DNA from: Saccharopolyspora sp. SCSIO 74807
GTDB lineage: Bacteria; Actinomycetota; Actinomycetes; Mycobacteriales; Pseudonocardiaceae
NCBI RefSeq assembly: GCF_037023755.1
Contig: NZ_CP146100.1
Coordinates: 3,248,501 to 3,312,500 of the forward strand
Length of the DNA stretch: 64,000 nt
Direction: 5' to 3'
Shown here: one piece after another, positions 25,466 through 32,874 of the stretch
How positions within the stretch are numbered: position 1 is the stretch's first letter
Layout of the letters: each line of letters starts with the position of its first letter
Made by a program: the position numbers and the translations under genes
The notes under the pieces: generated by a model
The model's database searches: none
What the model was told of the DNA's origin: nothing
Seen by the model: only the letters and a program-made list of their open reading frames with translations

Positions 25466-25933
25466 TCACTCGTCGTGCAGGTGGGCGCGGACCCAGTCGA
25501 GCAGGGCGGGCATCGCCGCTTCGATCATCGCCAGCGAGTCCTCGAAGCCGCGGTCGCCGCCGAAGTACGGATCGGGCACCTCCGCCCACTCGTCCGCGGC
25601 CGGGTCGAAGGAGCGCAGCAGCCGCACCCGCGCCGGATCGTCCGCCTCGTCCCGCGCCACCCGCAGGTGCCCGGCGTCCATCGCCAGCAGCAGATCGGCG
25701 CCCGCGTGCTGCTCATCGAACTGCGCGGCGACGTGCTCGGTGGGGTAGCCGTGGTCGGCGAGGACCTTCGCGGTGCGCGGATCGGCGCCTTCCCCGACGT
25801 GCCACGGGCCGGTGCCCGCGCTGGTCACTTCGACCTGCCCGGCGAGCCCTTCGCGGCGCAGGTGCTCGCCGAACACCAGCGCCGCCATCGGCGAGCGGCA
25901 GATGTTCCCGGTGCAGACGAAGGAGATGTGCAA
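25466..25933 (-). CDS. Low-molecular-weight protein tyrosine phosphatase
   Basis: The start is TTG 25933 with CGGGAG upstream. Nothing earlier fits, because the P-loop begins at residue 7. The 155-residue enzyme has the signature C-x5-R-S as CTGNICRS (Cys7, Arg13) and the general-acid loop DPYFGG near residue 128. It is related to M. tuberculosis PtpA (Rv2234), which has the same neighbours. Such phosphatases act on phosphotyrosine in bacterial or host proteins. It diverges from the cobC-like aminotransferase gene across 153 nt. Confidence 0.92.
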   Translation of the reverse strand: MHISFVCTGNICRSPMAALVFGEHLRREGLAGQVEVTSAGTGPWHVGEGADPRTAKVLADHGYPTEHVAAQFDEQHAGADLLLAMDAGHLRVARDEADDPARVRLLRSFDPAADEWAEVPDPYFGGDRGFEDSLAMIEAAMPALLDWVRAHLHDE

Positions 25934-26073
25934 GGCGGTGCTCCCGCTCTGTCGTGGGTGCTCTCGTTGCGGCCGTCGTGTCGACGCGGCGGAACCTCGG
26001 CTTCCACCGGGCTTCGACGGTACGTGCCGGAGCCGGAGCCGTTCCCGGCACCTGTCCCGCGCGCGCCGGTGGC

Positions 26074-26079
26074 TAAACT
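26074..26079 (+). promoter_or_regulatory. -10 element TAAACT of a probably leaderless transcript
   Basis: TAAACT ends 7 nt before ATG 26087 and there is no Shine-Dalgarno, so transcription should start at or next to the A of the start codon. No good -35 is visible. Confidence 0.5.
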
Positions 26080-26086
26080 GCCCGGG

Positions 26087-27124
26087 ATGACCAGCCGGGG
26101 GGACGACGAATCGCTGCGCCACCACGGCGACGTGGATGCCGAACCCGGCCTGCTCGACTTCGCGGTGAACGTGCGCCTGCAACAGCCGCCGCGATGGTTG
26201 CGGGACCGGCTCGCGGCTGCGCTGGACGATCTGGGCCGCTATCCCTCCGCCGCGGACGACCTGGCCGCGCGCACGGCGGTCGCCGAACGGCACGGCCGCG
26301 ATCCCGGTGAGGTGCTGCTGCTGGCGGGCGCGGCCGAGTGCTTCGCGCTGCTGCCGCAGCTGAACCCGCGTTCGGCGGCCGTGGTGCACCCCTCGTTCAC
26401 CGAACCGGAGTTCGCGCTGCGCTCCGCCGGTGTGCCGGTGACCAGGGTGCTGCTCGGCGAGGACTACCGGCTCGATCCCGCGCTGGTGCCCGCGGACGCC
26501 GACCTCGTCGTCCTCGGCAACCCCACGAACCCCACTTCGCTGCTGCACCCGGCCGACGCGATCCGGGAGCTGATCCGCCCCGGCAGGCTGGTGGTGGTGG
26601 ACGAAGCGTTCCTGGACGCGGTGCCGGGGGAGCCGGAGGGACTGGCGAGCTCGCCGATCCCGGGCCTGCTGGTGGTCCGCAGCCTCACCAAGATGTGGGG
26701 GTTGCCCGGGCTGCGCGCCGGTTACGCCCTGGGCGAACCGGAGCTGCTGAGCAGCCTGGCCGCGCCCCGCCCGCACTGGCCGCTGGGCACCCTCGCGCTC
26801 GAGGCGATCAACGCGTGCTGCGCGCCGGAGGCGCTGGCCGAGTCCGCAGCGGCCGCCCGCGAACTCGACGCGCTGCGCGCCGGGCAGGCGGCCGATTTGG
26901 CAGCCGTGCCGGGGGTTTCGGTGATCGGCCCGGCCCGTGCACCGTTCCTGCTGCTGGACGTCCACAATGGCGCCAAGGTGCGATCGGCGCTGCGGGACCG
27001 CGGCATCGCGGTCCGGCGCGGGGACACCTTCCCCGGTCTGGGCCCGGACCACCTGCGGGTGGCGGTGCGGGACGCCGGGCGCAACGCCACGTTGGTCCGG
27101 GCGATGCGCGAACTGCTCGGATAG
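26087..27124 (+). CDS. CobC-like class II aminotransferase (threonine-phosphate decarboxylase / histidinol-phosphate aminotransferase family)
   Basis: This 345-residue PLP enzyme has the fold-type I pattern: [13 protein letters not shown] (cofactor phosphate region), [19 protein letters not shown] with the pyridine-binding Asp, and the Schiff-base lysine in [16 protein letters not shown]. It corresponds to Rv2231c of M. tuberculosis, annotated CobC. CobC/CobD-type enzymes make aminopropanol phosphate for cobalamin, consistent with cobD 3 kb away. Its start appears leaderless. It heads a four-gene unit with Nif3, zinc-ribbon and RNase H genes. Confidence 0.85.
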   Translation: MTSRGDDESLRHHGDVDAEPGLLDFAVNVRLQQPPRWLRDRLAAALDDLGRYPSAADDLAARTAVAERHGRDPGEVLLLAGAAECFALLPQLNPRSAAVVHPSFTEPEFALRSAGVPVTRVLLGEDYRLDPALVPADADLVVLGNPTNPTSLLHPADAIRELIRPGRLVVVDEAFLDAVPGEPEGLASSPIPGLLVVRSLTKMWGLPGLRAGYALGEPELLSSLAAPRPHWPLGTLALEAINACCAPEALAESAAAARELDALRAGQAADLAAVPGVSVIGPARAPFLLLDVHNGAKVRSALRDRGIAVRRGDTFPGLGPDHLRVAVRDAGRNATLVRAMRELLG

Positions 27125-27155
27125 TGCGAGAACGGCAGCGAGGGGTGCGAATCGG

Positions 27156-28016
27156 ATGACCGTGCGGATTCGGGACGTCGTGGAGTCGCTGGAGGCGGCG
27201 TACCCGCCGGAGCTGGCCGAGCAGTGGGACGCGGTCGGCCTGGTCTGCGGCGATCCGGCGGCCGCGGTGCAGCGGGTGCTGTTCTGCGTCGACCCGGTCG
27301 AGGCCACTGTGGACGAAGCCGCGGACTTCGGTGCACAACTGCTGGTCTCCCACCACCCGCTGCTGCTGCGCGGCGTGCACGGGGTGCCCGCCGACGACCC
27401 CAAGGGGCACCTGGTGCACCGGCTGATCCGCTCCGGGATCGGCCTGTACTGCGCGCACACCAACGCCGACACCGCCGCAGTCGGAGTCTCGGACGCGCTG
27501 GCCGACGCGCTCGGACTGACCGTCAGCGCGCCGCTGGCGCCGCACCAGGAGGGCGCGAGCACCGGGCTCGGCCGGATCGGTTCGCTGCCGCAGCCGGAAC
27601 CGTTCGCGCGCTTCGTCGAGCGGGTGGCCACGAACCTGCCCAGCACCGCATGGGGCGTGCGCGGCGCGGGCGATCCGGAACGGGAGATCAAGACCGTCGC
27701 GGTCTGCGGCGGCGCGGGCGACTCGCAGCTGGACACCGCGCTGGCCGCCGAGGTGGACGCCTACGTGACCGCCGATCTGCGCCACCACCCGGCGGGCGAG
27801 CACATCGCTCGCGGCGACCTCCCCGGCAAGCAGGTGCCCGCGCTGGTGGACGTGGCGCACTGGGCCAGCGAGTGGCCGTGGTGCCAGCAGGCGGCCGACG
27901 TGGTCGGCGCGGCGCTGCCGGATACTGTCGAGGTTCTTGTCTCCACTCGCCGCACCGATCCGTGGACCACCCATGCCTCCGGTGCGGCCCCCGACGCAGG
28001 GAGGACGCTCGCGTGA
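27156..28016 (+). CDS. Nif3-like dinuclear metal centre protein
   Basis: This 286-residue protein starts at ATG 27156 after GCGAGGGG. The family hallmarks are the N-terminal [13 protein letters not shown], the metal site [30 protein letters not shown], and a C-terminal half with [10 protein letters not shown] and ADLRHHPA. Nif3 proteins form hexameric toroids with a dimetal site and bind GTP-cyclohydrolase-like folds; their physiological role is unsettled. It equates to Rv2230c. It ends in a 4-nt GTGA overlap with the next gene, so the two are translationally coupled. Confidence 0.92.
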   Translation: MTVRIRDVVESLEAAYPPELAEQWDAVGLVCGDPAAAVQRVLFCVDPVEATVDEAADFGAQLLVSHHPLLLRGVHGVPADDPKGHLVHRLIRSGIGLYCAHTNADTAAVGVSDALADALGLTVSAPLAPHQEGASTGLGRIGSLPQPEPFARFVERVATNLPSTAWGVRGAGDPEREIKTVAVCGGAGDSQLDTALAAEVDAYVTADLRHHPAGEHIARGDLPGKQVPALVDVAHWASEWPWCQQAADVVGAALPDTVEVLVSTRRTDPWTTHASGAAPDAGRTLA

Positions 28017-28738
28017 AAGCCGACCCCGCCGTGCAGCACCGGTTGCTCGACCTCGCGGAGGTGGACGCCGAACTGAACCGGGTCAACCACCGGCGCCGGA
28101 CGCTGCCCGAACTGGAGGAGATCGGCGGCGCCGAACGCGACGCGCAGGCGAAGCGGGACGCGCTGGTCGCCGCGCAGACCTCGTTCGGCGACATCGACCG
28201 GGACGCCAAGCGGCTGGAGACCGAGATCGAGCAGGTCCGCAAGCGCGAGCAGCGGGACCGGCAGCTGATGGATTCCGGCGGCTCGTCCAAGCAGCTGGAG
28301 GAGTTGCAGCACGAGCTGCAGACCCTCGCCCGCCGCCAGGGCAACCTGGAGGACGAGCTGCTGGAGGTCATGGAGCAGCGCGAGGCCGTGGAGACCGACG
28401 TCGAGCACGCCCGCGGCGAGGTCACCGCCGCCGAGGACAAGCTCGCCGACGCCCAGCACCGCCGGGACGAGGCGCTGGCCGACCTGGACAGCACCGAGGT
28501 CAAGCGCAAGTCCGAGCGCGAGGTGCTGACCGCGGACCTGCCGGAGCAGCTGCTGGCCACCTACGACCGGATCCGCGAGGCCAAGGGCGTCGGCGCCGGG
28601 CTGCTGCAGGGCAACCGCTGCGGCGCGTGCCGGATCGAGCTGGACCGCGCCAAGCTCACCGACCTGCGCGACGCCGCCGCCGATGACGTGGTCCGCTGCG
28701 AGGAGTGCGGCGCGATCCTGGTCCGCAAGGGCTCCTGA
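28013..28738 (+). CDS. Coiled-coil zinc-ribbon protein (CT398/Rv2229c-like)
   Basis: GTG 28013 overlaps the Nif3 stop. Of 241 residues, about 10-185 form a long charged coiled coil, as in a helical hairpin. A C-terminal four-cysteine zinc ribbon follows: [10 protein letters not shown] and [10 protein letters not shown]. The layout is that of the C4-type zinc-ribbon (DUF164-like) family, whose members in other bacteria include flagellar and nucleic-acid-associated proteins; the actinobacterial role is unknown. It is conserved next to Nif3 and the RNase H fusion in mycobacteria. Its stop overlaps the next start by one base (TGATG). Confidence 0.9.
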   Translation: MKADPAVQHRLLDLAEVDAELNRVNHRRRTLPELEEIGGAERDAQAKRDALVAAQTSFGDIDRDAKRLETEIEQVRKREQRDRQLMDSGGSSKQLEELQHELQTLARRQGNLEDELLEVMEQREAVETDVEHARGEVTAAEDKLADAQHRRDEALADLDSTEVKRKSEREVLTADLPEQLLATYDRIREAKGVGAGLLQGNRCGACRIELDRAKLTDLRDAAADDVVRCEECGAILVRKGS

Positions 28739-29967
28739 TGCGGGTGGTCGTCGAAGCCGACGGCGGTTCGCGGGGCAACCCGGGACCGGCCGGCTGCGGT
28801 GCGGTGGTGCGCGACGCCGACGGGGCGGTGCTGGCCGAGCGCTCGCTCGGGCTCGGGGTCGCCACGAACAACGTGGCCGAGTACGAGGGGCTGCTGGCCG
28901 GATTGCGGGCCGCTGCCGAGCTCGGGGCGGACGAGGTCGACGTCCGGATGGACTCGAAGCTGGTCGTCGAGCAGCTCAGCGGGCGTTGGCGGATCAAGCA
29001 CGCGGCGCTGCAACCCCTTGCGGCGCAGGCGAAGGATCTGGTGGCCGCGTTCGCCGCGGTGCGGTTCGAGTGGATCCCGCGGGAGCGCAACGCGCACGCG
29101 GACCGGCTGGCCAACGCGGCGATGGACAGCCAGGCCGGGATCGAGCGCACACCCGCTGCCGGGGCTGCGGACAGCGCTGCCGCGGACGATTTCGCCGGGT
29201 CGGACGCGGATGTTTCGGCCGGTACTGCTGCCGGATCGGCTGCGGGCGATTCCGCCGGAACGGCCACGGATGTTGCTGCGAAACCGGCGAAGGCCGAGTC
29301 CCGCACGCGGCCCGCTGGCTGGACCGGCGCCACGGGTTCCCCGACGAAGCTGCTGCTGCTGCGGCACGGGCAGACCGAGATGTCGGTGGACCGCCGCTAC
29401 TCGGGGCGCGGCGACGTGCCGCTGACCGATCTCGGGCAGCGGCAGGCCGCGGCCGCGGCGAAACGCCTGGCCGGGATGGACGGCGTGCGCACCGAAGCGG
29501 GTGCGGCGCCGATCGTGGCCTCCCCGCTGACCCGCACCCGGCAGACCGCCGAGGCCGTGGCCGCGGCCACCGGCGGCGAGCCGTCGTACCTGGACGGCCT
29601 GCTGGAGACCGATTTCGGCGCGTGGGAAGGGCTGACGTTCTCGGAGGCCGCGGAGAAGTACGCCCAGCTGCACCGCCGCTGGCTCGGCGACTCCACCGTG
29701 GAACCGCCGGATGGCGAGAGCCTGGACGCCGCGTTCCGTCGGGTCACCGCGGCCCGCGACGAGATCCTGGACCGGCACGCGGGCAGCACGGTGATCGTGG
29801 TCAGCCACGTGACCCCGATCAAGGCGCTGCTGCGACTCGGTCTCGGCGTCGGCCCGGAGATCTTCTACCGGCTGCACCTGGACCTCGCGTCGCTGTCGAT
29901 CGTCGAGTTCTACCCCGACGCGAACGCTTCGGTCCGCCTGGTCAACGACATCTCCCACCTGCCCTGA
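28738..29967 (+). CDS. Bifunctional RNase H / acid phosphatase
   Basis: Two domains are fused in 409 residues. Residues 1-135 are a type I RNase H with DGGSRGNPGPAG, ATNNVAEYEGL and MDSKLVVEQLSG, supplying the acidic active-site residues. An Ala/Asp-rich linker of about 65 residues follows. Residues from about 205 form a histidine-phosphatase domain with LLLRHGQTE and a second His in VVSHVTPIKALL. M. tuberculosis Rv2228c has the same fusion, and its phosphatase half has alpha-ribazole phosphatase (CobC-type) activity, linking the gene to cobalamin synthesis. It ends the operon, 17 nt before R1 copy B. Confidence 0.93.
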   Translation: MRVVVEADGGSRGNPGPAGCGAVVRDADGAVLAERSLGLGVATNNVAEYEGLLAGLRAAAELGADEVDVRMDSKLVVEQLSGRWRIKHAALQPLAAQAKDLVAAFAAVRFEWIPRERNAHADRLANAAMDSQAGIERTPAAGAADSAAADDFAGSDADVSAGTAAGSAAGDSAGTATDVAAKPAKAESRTRPAGWTGATGSPTKLLLLRHGQTEMSVDRRYSGRGDVPLTDLGQRQAAAAAKRLAGMDGVRTEAGAAPIVASPLTRTRQTAEAVAAATGGEPSYLDGLLETDFGAWEGLTFSEAAEKYAQLHRRWLGDSTVEPPDGESLDAAFRRVTAARDEILDRHAGSTVIVVSHVTPIKALLRLGLGVGPEIFYRLHLDLASLSIVEFYPDANASVRLVNDISHLP

Positions 29968-29983
29968 CCCGGCGGCCGTTTCC

Positions 29984-30034
29984 GAGTGAACGGCCTGTTC
30001 GTCCAATCTAGCCGGACCAACGGTCCGTTCACTC
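29984..30034. repeat. R1 dispersed palindrome, copy B (best conserved)
   Basis: The arms are 29984-30004 and 30014-30034, pairing at 18 of 21 positions, with the outer GAGTGAACGG/CCGTTCACTC perfect, around the centre AATCTAGCC. It lies 17 nt after the RNase H/phosphatase stop and could terminate that operon. A conserved right flank ending CGCGTGTCGG follows at about 30068-30077. Confidence 0.85.
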
Positions 30035-30214
30035 CGGGAAGTTCGCCCTGGATCGAGCGGTGTGCGCGCGTGTCGGCCAGTGCCCGAACAGCGCGGGGTT
30101 CACTCCGGACTCCGTTGCCGCCGCGGCGAGGGGAGGTGCGGGCGTCTCGGGCGGGCCGGCTTCGAGGAGTCAACGGATCCGGTCGATCGGGCCGCTCGTT
30201 CTTCCGGCTAGTGC

Positions 30215-30618
30215 GCGGATGAGCCGACCTGTAAGCCGGATCCTGTTCCCGGGGGCCTTGCGGCCGTCCCGTTCGGCGGTCATCCATCTCGGCCTGCCGT
30301 CGCCGGCAGGCTCCAGCGGCCTACCCGCAGGCTCGGGCGGGCAGCCCTCGAGCACCTGCGCAGGCACCTCGCGGTGCCCTCTTGGCCTTGCTCCGGGTGG
30401 GGTTTACCGAGCCGTCCCGGTCACCCGGGACGCTGGTGGTCTCTTACACCACCTTTTCACCCTTACCCGGTCCGAATCGGGCCGGGCGGTCTGGTTTCTG
30501 TGGCACTTTCCCGCGGGTCACCCCGGGTTGCCGTTAGCAACCACCCTGCCCTGTGGAGTCCGGACTTTCCTCGACGCGGGTCGCGCCCGCGCCGCGACCG
30601 CCCGGTCGACTCATCCGC
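30215..30618 (-). ncRNA. rnpB: RNase P RNA (M1 RNA, bacterial class A)
   Basis: Read on the minus strand, the RNA opens GCGGATGAGTCGACC and closes GGTCGGCTCATCCGC, which pair as the terminal helix. Hallmarks in between are GAGGAAAGTCCGGACTCC (30572 down to 30555), the ACAGAAA segment near 30500, GGTAAGGGTGAAAAGGTGG and GTGTAAGAGACCACC near 30440-30475, and AGATGGATGACCG near 30290. The order and spacing match actinobacterial RNase P RNA. It is the catalytic subunit for tRNA 5'-end maturation. Exact ends are set from the terminal helix and may shift by a few nt. It is convergent with the RNase H operon. Confidence 0.95.
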
Positions 30619-30881
30619 GCCGGTCCATTCTAGTCGCCGCCTCCCGGTACCCCGGCACCCAGCGTCCCGGCATCCAGCACCCCGGCGGCCGGCGTTCCCG
30701 GCACCCGGCGTTCCGATGCGCGGACGTCGTTGCCCGGGCCGCCGCGGCCGGTTCTACTGGCGCCATGACCGCCGCCGCGTTGACCCGTCGCCGCTACGTG
30801 GACTTCGCGCGCGTCAACGGTGCTCGTTGTTCTTCCTGCTGAACCCGTCGCGCCCGTGCACGCCGAGCAGGAAGTCCGGTC

Positions 30882-31406
30882 ATGTCACCGATCATCACCG
30901 TCGTCGCCGCCGCACGTCCCGGTTCGAAGCTCGAAGAGCTGGCGCGGGTCAGCACCGAAGCGTTGCACGGCAACGGTTTCCGGCTGCGCGCCGTCCCGCT
31001 GCACCAGCTGCCGGAGTCCGCGCTGCTGGCGGGCGACACCGATGCGCCCGCGCTGCGCTGGACCCGGCGGCTGCTCACCGGCTCCGCAGGCGTCGTGTTG
31101 ATCACGCCGTGCTACGAGGCGCCGATGAGCCGCCTGGTCCGCACCTGGCTGGAGCTGATGCCCCCGCTGCGGGGAACGGTGCAGGTCGTGGGCCTGGGCG
31201 CGACGCAGGCTCAAGCATCGGGGGTGGATTACGCCGCGCGGCGGCTCCTGCGCGAGCACGGTGCGCAGCGGATCGCGCCCGCGTGCTTCGTGCGCGACCG
31301 GTCGCTGGAGTCCACCGTGGACGGATGGAGCCTCGGCGGGGCGGCGCAGGAGCACCTCGCTGCCGCCCTCGGTGTGTTCCGGGAGGAACTCGCGTCCGCG
31401 GCGTGA
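30882..31406 (+). CDS. NADPH-dependent FMN reductase-like flavoprotein
   Basis: This 174-residue protein starts at ATG 30882 after GCAGGAAGT. It has the flavodoxin-like SsuE layout: an initial strand and loop (ITVVAAARPGSKLEELA), a central VVLITPCYEAPMSRLVRTWLELM that shapes the flavin site, and a C-terminal helix. In SsuE proteins the middle motif is usually PxYxxxxPxxLKxxxD; the match here is partial, so the substrate and even flavin binding are inferred. It stands alone between rnpB and the secretion-like operon. Confidence 0.65.
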   Translation: MSPIITVVAAARPGSKLEELARVSTEALHGNGFRLRAVPLHQLPESALLAGDTDAPALRWTRRLLTGSAGVVLITPCYEAPMSRLVRTWLELMPPLRGTVQVVGLGATQAQASGVDYAARRLLREHGAQRIAPACFVRDRSLESTVDGWSLGGAAQEHLAAALGVFREELASAA

Positions 31407-31989
31407 TTTCCGCGGGGTGGCGCCACGGCTGGTGGTCCTCGAAGGGCGGATCGGGCGAAACCGGCGCCGCCTTAGCCGTCCTGTGTGGACGTTCAACGGC
31501 GCCGTCCGGCGGTGTTCGACCGCTCCCGCGTTCCGCCCACCGGGAGCCCGCTGGTCACCGCCCGTGCCGCGACCTGCGCGGCAGCGTGGCGGGCCGGAAC
31601 GCTACGCTGGATGCAGTCAAGATCACTGCCGGACGGGTCCCGGAAGGGGGCCGCAGGCGGTGGTCCGGCACGGCGGCGTGGTGTGCGCAATTCCACTGAC
31701 CGGCCGTTTCGTGCACGGTGCGTGTGGAAGGGATTCGCAACAGGGTGAACGAGCAGGGATTCGCGATCCGGCACCGCGACCGGCCTCGCCCTTACCCGCC
31801 CGCTGCTCCGAACGAGCCAACCCCGAATGGACCAGCGGAGTGGTGATCCGCGGTCCGGGATGCCGAGCCCGCCCGGCCGAACACTACTGCTGGTGACCAT
31901 GTCATGTTCTACTCGTACCGGCGTGCCGGGAAGATCCGGCGGGCCGCAGCACCTACCCGACGACCCTTCACGCACTCAGGGGTAACAAG
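31407..31989. other. 583-nt non-coding stretch upstream of the secretion-like operon
   Basis: No gene is convincing here. Two very short frames were seen: GTG 31745 with GGAAGGG upstream (33 codons), and ATG 31900 ending in TAA 4 nt before the first operon gene (28 codons). Neither has typical actinomycete codon usage, so I do not call them. The length suits a regulated promoter or 5' leader for the operon, but no clear -35/-10 pair was identified. Confidence 0.4.
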
Positions 31990-32292
31990 ATGACCGCCAT
32001 GCCGCTGGAAACGTTGGCGCACGTGCAAGCTGCGATGGATCCGCTGGCGCAGCAGACAGGTCTCGGCACAGAAGGCATCCGCGGGTGGATCATCAACAAT
32101 CTGTTGCCGCTGCTGCTGCTGACCGTTGCGCTGCTGCTGCTGTGGCTCGGCGGCGGCAAGGGCGACAACGCCGGAGTGATGCGCCGCGTCGTCGGCGTCT
32201 TCGTCGCGCTGGCGCTGATCGGCTTCGCGGTCACCGGGGCGGGCGTGGACATCGGCACCTTCATCGCCGGCCTGTTCAGCACCAGCGGGTGA
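31990..32292 (+). CDS. Small two-helix membrane protein, VirB2-like position
   Basis: ATG 31990 follows CAGGGG. The 100-residue protein has two membrane helices (about 35-54, NNLLPLLLLTVALLLLW, and about 67-88) joined by a short charged loop GGGKGDNAGVMRR. Size and topology resemble VirB2/TrbC pilin-type subunits of type IV secretion systems, and it is the first gene before VirB3-, VirB4- and VirB6-like genes. There is no sequence motif that proves the assignment and no clear signal-peptide cleavage site. Only 6 nt separate it from the next start, so co-transcription is near certain. Confidence 0.6.
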   Translation: MTAMPLETLAHVQAAMDPLAQQTGLGTEGIRGWIINNLLPLLLLTVALLLLWLGGGKGDNAGVMRRVVGVFVALALIGFAVTGAGVDIGTFIAGLFSTSG

Positions 32293-32298
32293 TCGGCC

Positions 32299-32874
32299 GT
32301 GCGGATCCGCACCGACGACGAGGTCTACCGGGTCGACGCCGTCTGGCTCGGCCCGCCGAAGGCGACCTTCCCGTGGCGAGCCCGCTACGTGGCATGGGGC
32401 GTGGGAACCGTGGTGTTCCTGGCCGTGCTCGCGGTGGAACGCCGGATGAACATCGGCTTCGGGTTCTTCTCCACCGCGTGGGCGGTGATCATCACGATCG
32501 TGGTTACGCGGATCGTGTGTTCCCGGATCACCCACGAACGGCCGCTAGGGGCGGTGCTGACCATGTGGTTGCGTGAGCTGACCGCGCCACGGGAGAGCAC
32601 CGCGGGACGCGGCGGGGCGGCAGGCGCGGCCAAGCTGCGGGTGCGCGCCGAACGTCCCAGGCCCAAGCCCAAGCAGACCAGCAAGCGCACCGGCCCGGCC
32701 GAGCAGCAGGGCGCGGCCGGGCGGGGCGGGCGGCCCGCCCGATCCCAGCGCAGCACCGGGACGGGGCAGCAGCCCGTCCGCCGCCCCAGGAGGTCCGCGG
32801 GCCAAGGCAGGCCCACCCGCGGGCGAGCGCGTAGCAAGGAGGTTCGCGGTGTTCGGTCGCCGTCGCGGCGGTGA
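32299..32874 (+). CDS. VirB3/PrgI-like membrane protein with basic C-terminal tail
   Basis: GTG 32299 begins 6 nt after the previous stop. The 191-residue protein has a short N-terminal strand region (DEVYRVDAVWLGPPKATF), two adjacent membrane helices (about residues 28-44 and 50-70), and then about 110 residues of Arg/Lys/Gly/Pro-rich tail. The two-helix core right before a VirB4-type ATPase is the usual placing of VirB3/PrgI proteins. The basic tail is unusual and could touch nucleic acid, peptidoglycan or membrane. The last 26 nt overlap the ATPase gene, whose ribosome binding site AAGGAGG (32836-32842) is inside this gene. Confidence 0.65.
   Translation: MRIRTDDEVYRVDAVWLGPPKATFPWRARYVAWGVGTVVFLAVLAVERRMNIGFGFFSTAWAVIITIVVTRIVCSRITHERPLGAVLTMWLRELTAPRESTAGRGGAAGAAKLRVRAERPRPKPKQTSKRTGPAEQQGAAGRGGRPARSQRSTGTGQQPVRRPRRSAGQGRPTRGRARSKEVRGVRSPSRR

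Noticed and set aside
30640..30725. CCCGGCACCC/CCCGGCATCC-like repeats after rnpB, considered as a small tandem array or CRISPR
   Set aside because: Units are about 10-15 nt, degenerate and without spacers; it is simple GC-rich sequence.
30060..30842. Open frames across the RNase P RNA region
   Set aside because: They lie on or opposite rnpB, whose conserved structure explains the sequence; the predicted proteins are low-complexity.
31745..31846. 33-codon frame with a GGAAGGG ribosome binding site upstream of the secretion-like operon
   Set aside because: Product is short, proline/arginine-rich and has no recognisable feature; kept only as a note in the intergenic entry.
31900..31986. 28-codon frame ending 4 nt before the first gene of the secretion-like operon, a possible leader peptide
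   Set aside because: Codons such as TCA, TGT, TCT, ACT and CGT are untypical of this genome, and no ribosome binding site is clear.
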